DNA of 15,930 bases from Deltaproteobacteria bacterium UBA5754 (GTDB lineage Bacteria > Desulfobacterota > Dissulfuribacteria > Dissulfuribacterales > UBA5754). The stretch's first letter is position 1. The number at the start of each line of letters is the position of its first letter. The position numbers were made by a program, and so were the translations under genes. The stretch covers positions 1-15,930 of the forward strand of contig DIFG01000090.1 of NCBI GenBank assembly GCA_002419025.1. Direction: 5' to 3'. The notes under the pieces are model-generated. The model was given only the letters and a program-made list of their open reading frames with translations. It was not told the origin of the DNA and searched no databases. Of this stretch, positions 13,222-15,930 are shown piece after piece.

Positions 13222-15657
13222 TCAGGGAGCTATGCCGAGTTCCTTTTCCTTTTCTGCAACGATGAGCCGCGTCTTCACGGCTGTATCGGGCGTAAGACTC
13301 ATGGAATCTATGCCGCACTCCACGAGGAAGGCCGCAAAATCCGGAAAATCGCTCGGCGCCTGACCGCAGATGCCTATCTTCCTGCCTTTCTCCCTGGCGA
13401 CGGAAATGACCTGACGGACAAGGCGCTTGACCGCCTCATTTCTCTCGTCGTAGATGTGGGAAACGAGTTCGGAATCCCGGTCAAGCCCAAGGGTGAGCTG
13501 GGTGAGATCGTTAGATCCGATGGAGAACCCGTCGAAAACCTGACAGAATTCGTCGGCGAGGACCACATTGCTCGGGATCTCGCACATGACATAGACCTCG
13601 AGGCCGTTTTCCCCCTGTACGAGTCCGTACTTGCGCATAACCTCTATGACCTTTCGGCCCTCATCAACGGTACGGCAGAAGGGGACCATGACCTTGACGT
13701 TCGTGAGCCCCATGACGTTTCTCACCTTTTTGAGGGCCTCACACTCGAGGGCGAAGGCCGGCTCAAAGTCAGGGGCGTAATAACGGGAGGCCCCCCGCCA
13801 GCCGATCATGGGATTGTGCTCGACAGGTTCGTAGAGATGACCCCCGACGAGGTTGGCATATTCGTTGCTCTTGAAATCGGAAAGACGCACGATGACGTCG
13901 TTAGGCCAGAATCCGGCGGCGATACGGGCCACACCCTGGGCGAGGGTATCCACAAAAAAGGCCTTCTTGTCTTTATAAGCCGCGGTCTTTTCGTCGATCA
14001 CCTTTACCACTCCCTTGATCTTCCTCTCTTTTTGGGCCTTCTCCCAGAGGGAATCGTAGTTGAGAAGGGCAAGGGGATGGATCCCGATATGGGAGTTGAT
14101 TATGAATTCGAGGCGGGCGAGCCCAACTCCATCGTTCGGAATCTGACCCTGCATGAATGCCTGCTCCGGGATGCCGACATTCATCATGATCTTGGTCTTG
14201 GTACGTGGAAGCTCAGACAGGTCCAATCTCTGCACCTCAAAGGGTACCATGCCTTCATACACGCGCCCTTCCTCGCCTTCGGCGCAGGAGACCGTAACGG
14301 TCTCCACGTCTTTCAGGACCTCCGTCCCCTTTTCCGTCCCCACCACGCACGGGATACCGAGCTCACGGGAGACGATGGCAGCATGACATGTCCGACCGCC
14401 CCGGTTGGTGACGATGGCCGAGGCGATCTTCATGATTGGCTCCCAGTCGGGATCGGTCATGTCAGTGACCAGGACCTCCCCCGCCCTGAACTTGGTGATC
14501 TCGCTCGCGTCCTTGATGATTCGGGTCGGACCTTGGCCGATCTTGGAACCAACCGCGTTTCCCGTCACCAAGACCTTTCCGGATCCCTTGAGGACATAGG
14601 TCTCCACAAAATTCTTGTCCTTTTGGGATTGCACGGTCTCAGGACGGGCCTGGACGATGAAAAGGTCTCCCGTTCCTATCTGCTTTCCATCACCGTCCTT
14701 GGCCCATTCGATGTCCATGGGTCGGCCGTAGTGATCCTCGATGACACAACACCACTTGGCAAGAGTGACGAGTTCATCGTCTGAAAGGACAAAGGAATTC
14801 TTCCGGTCCTTGGGGGTCGGGATGTTCCTGACCGGTTCCTTTGGGTTGGAGGAATAGACCATGGTCTTCTGTTTGAGGCCGAGTTTCTTGTGGATAACAG
14901 GCTTGAAGTCACCCTTGAGGGTGGGCTTGAAGACATAGAACTCATCCGGGTTCACGGCCCCCTGAACCACGTTTTCCCCAAGTCCCCATGCGCCGGTAAG
15001 ATAGACGACCTTGTCAAAGCCGCTCTCAGTGTCGATGGTGAAACCGACTCCGGAACTCGCACTGTCACTTCTTACCATCTTTTGGACCGCAATGGAGAGA
15101 TAGACATCAAAGTGACCGAACCCCTTGTCCTCGCGATAGGAAATGGCACGGTTAGTGAAGAGGCTCGCAAAACATCGGCGGCAGGCATCGATTAGGGCAT
15201 CCCCTCCCCGGATGTTGAGATAGGTCTCCTGCTGCCCTGCAAACGACGCGTCAGGGAGATCCTCAGCCGTGGCGGAAGAACGGACCGCCACATCCACCTT
15301 GGGTTGTTTGTAGGCGTTTTCGAGGTCTTTGTATGCCCCGAGGATGACCTCTTCGAGATCCTTAGGAAACGCCGCATTCATGATCACGTCCCGGACCTTT
15401 TTGCCCCTTTTCTGAAGATCCGAGATATTGTGCGTGTCAAGTCCTTTCAGGATATTTCGGATCTCCTTTTCAATACCAGCCTCACGCAGAAGATATTTGT
15501 ACGCCTCGGCCGTGATGGCAAATCCGTTCGGCACATTGACCCCTTTCGAGGTAAGATTTCGGTACATCTCTCCCAGAGATGCATTTTTCCCCCCTACAAG
15601 GGCCACGTCGCCGATCCCTATCTGATCAAACCAAAGGATGAATGGTGTTTGCGGCAT
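13222..15657 (-). CDS. ppsA: Phosphoenolpyruvate synthase (pyruvate, water dikinase)
   Basis: An 811-residue cytoplasmic enzyme converting pyruvate, ATP and water to PEP, AMP and phosphate, the entry to gluconeogenesis from C2/C3 compounds. Domain order is normal: N-terminal ATP-grasp nucleotide-binding domain (GIGDVALVGGKNASLGEMYR; RSSATAEDLPDASFAGQQET), central phosphohistidine domain with GGRTCHAAIVSRELG (His425), and the C-terminal PEP/pyruvate barrel with CEIPSNV, GFSIGSNDLTQLTLGLDRDS and GICGQAPSD (Cys764). Length is close to the E. coli enzyme (792). The start at 15657 is backed by AGGGGGA on the minus strand 7 bases upstream. It converges on ahcY. Pyruvate phosphate dikinase is less likely given the length and the motif spelling. 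Confidence 0.95.
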   Translation of the reverse strand: MPQTPFILWFDQIGIGDVALVGGKNASLGEMYRNLTSKGVNVPNGFAITAEAYKYLLREAGIEKEIRNILKGLDTHNISDLQKRGKKVRDVIMNAAFPKDLEEVILGAYKDLENAYKQPKVDVAVRSSATAEDLPDASFAGQQETYLNIRGGDALIDACRRCFASLFTNRAISYREDKGFGHFDVYLSIAVQKMVRSDSASSGVGFTIDTESGFDKVVYLTGAWGLGENVVQGAVNPDEFYVFKPTLKGDFKPVIHKKLGLKQKTMVYSSNPKEPVRNIPTPKDRKNSFVLSDDELVTLAKWCCVIEDHYGRPMDIEWAKDGDGKQIGTGDLFIVQARPETVQSQKDKNFVETYVLKGSGKVLVTGNAVGSKIGQGPTRIIKDASEITKFRAGEVLVTDMTDPDWEPIMKIASAIVTNRGGRTCHAAIVSRELGIPCVVGTEKGTEVLKDVETVTVSCAEGEEGRVYEGMVPFEVQRLDLSELPRTKTKIMMNVGIPEQAFMQGQIPNDGVGLARLEFIINSHIGIHPLALLNYDSLWEKAQKERKIKGVVKVIDEKTAAYKDKKAFFVDTLAQGVARIAAGFWPNDVIVRLSDFKSNEYANLVGGHLYEPVEHNPMIGWRGASRYYAPDFEPAFALECEALKKVRNVMGLTNVKVMVPFCRTVDEGRKVIEVMRKYGLVQGENGLEVYVMCEIPSNVVLADEFCQVFDGFSIGSNDLTQLTLGLDRDSELVSHIYDERNEAVKRLVRQVISVAREKGRKIGICGQAPSDFPDFAAFLVECGIDSMSLTPDTAVKTRLIVAEKEKELGIAP

Positions 15658-15743
15658 TGATAATCCCCCTGAAGATATCCGTTTTATCTAACTGTATCTC
15701 TTCTTTTCGAAATGTCCATGAAAAAATGAATATCTATTCATAA

Positions 15744-15772
15744 ATTATCCGCCTCCACCCCTACATTGTCAA
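15744..15772 (-). promoter_or_regulatory. Sigma-70 promoter for ppsA
   Basis: On the minus strand TTGACA (15772-15767), a 17-base spacer and GATAAT (15749-15744, five of six consensus bases). Predicted start near 15737 leaves a leader of about 80 bases before the ppsA ATG. This is the strongest promoter-like sequence in the window. Confidence 0.7.
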
Positions 15773-15930
15773 CTGCTGACACTGGCACTGTTGGCACTGG
15801 TACGGGGGGAACAGGGTCGCATGGAATTGACTTTGTGACCTGGCACCTTAAAATCAACACGGATAATTTGTTAGGGTCTGGAGGAGAAAACTGGACATAT
15901 TCCTCATTTTTGGCTCCTCGACGTTTTGTG
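15773..15930. other. Unassigned right edge with short direct repeats
   Basis: TGGCACTG is repeated at 15783-15790 and 15792-15799, next to related GACACTGG. On the plus strand the frame beginning at 15730 has no stop to the window end and reads a Thr/Gly run (TADTGTVGTGTGGTGSHG) and then IDFVTWHLKINTDN; it has no ATG, and TTG at 15766 is the only start-like codon. It could be the 5' part of an unusual gene, the remnant of one, or an IS end. I do not assign it. Confidence 0.3.

Noticed and set aside
13159..14784. 541-codon open frame on the plus strand opposite ppsA
   Set aside because: It is the antisense of a clear, full-length ppsA with all its motifs. Its residues show no family resemblance, and long antisense frames are common opposite GC-rich genes.

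Overview
The window looks like a piece of a moderately GC-rich Gram-negative bacterial chromosome, most like Desulfobacterota (the former Deltaproteobacteria). That is an inference from the combination seen here: a type IV pilus tip operon with a large PilY1, a fused ATP sulfurylase/APS kinase, a metK-ahcY pair with a short-form AhcY, and a PEP synthase. No 16S or other strict marker is present, so the placement is tentative.

Layout, left to right. (1) 1-340: the edge of an IS3-family insertion sequence on the minus strand, with the start of orfA and a poly-A frameshift site at the window edge. (2) 341-668: a non-coding stretch with small inverted repeats. (3) 669-8081, plus strand: a minor-pilin operon, fimT/gspH - pilW - pilV - pilX - pilY1 - small secreted protein. 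The first five products should form the priming and tip complex of a type IV pilus. PilY1 is unusually large because about 350 residues, including a CUB-like beta-sandwich, sit inside its von Willebrand A domain. (4) 8082-8389: a non-coding leader with strong, partly mutually exclusive hairpins. (5) 8390-10120: a fused sulfate adenylyltransferase/APS kinase whose kinase half looks intact while the sulfurylase half has lost several catalytic residues. (6) 10119-10321: a MITE-like palindromic element bounded by a 10-bp direct repeat. (7) 10331-10581: a promoter and two tandem tRNA-Ser genes (UGA, GCU). (8) 10599-13131: metK and ahcY, two steps of the activated methyl cycle. (9) 13161-13196: a long hairpin shared by the convergent neighbours. 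(10) 13222-15657, minus strand: ppsA (PEP synthase) with a near-consensus promoter at 15744-15772. (11) 15773-15930: an unassigned edge with a short Thr/Gly-coding repeat.

The points most worth a second look are the domain-inserted PilY1 with its base-composition step, the sulfurylase/kinase fusion with a degenerate sulfurylase site, the palindromic element next to the tRNA genes, and the competing hairpins before the sulfurylase gene. The rest is ordinary housekeeping. I do not see a clearly new multi-gene system.
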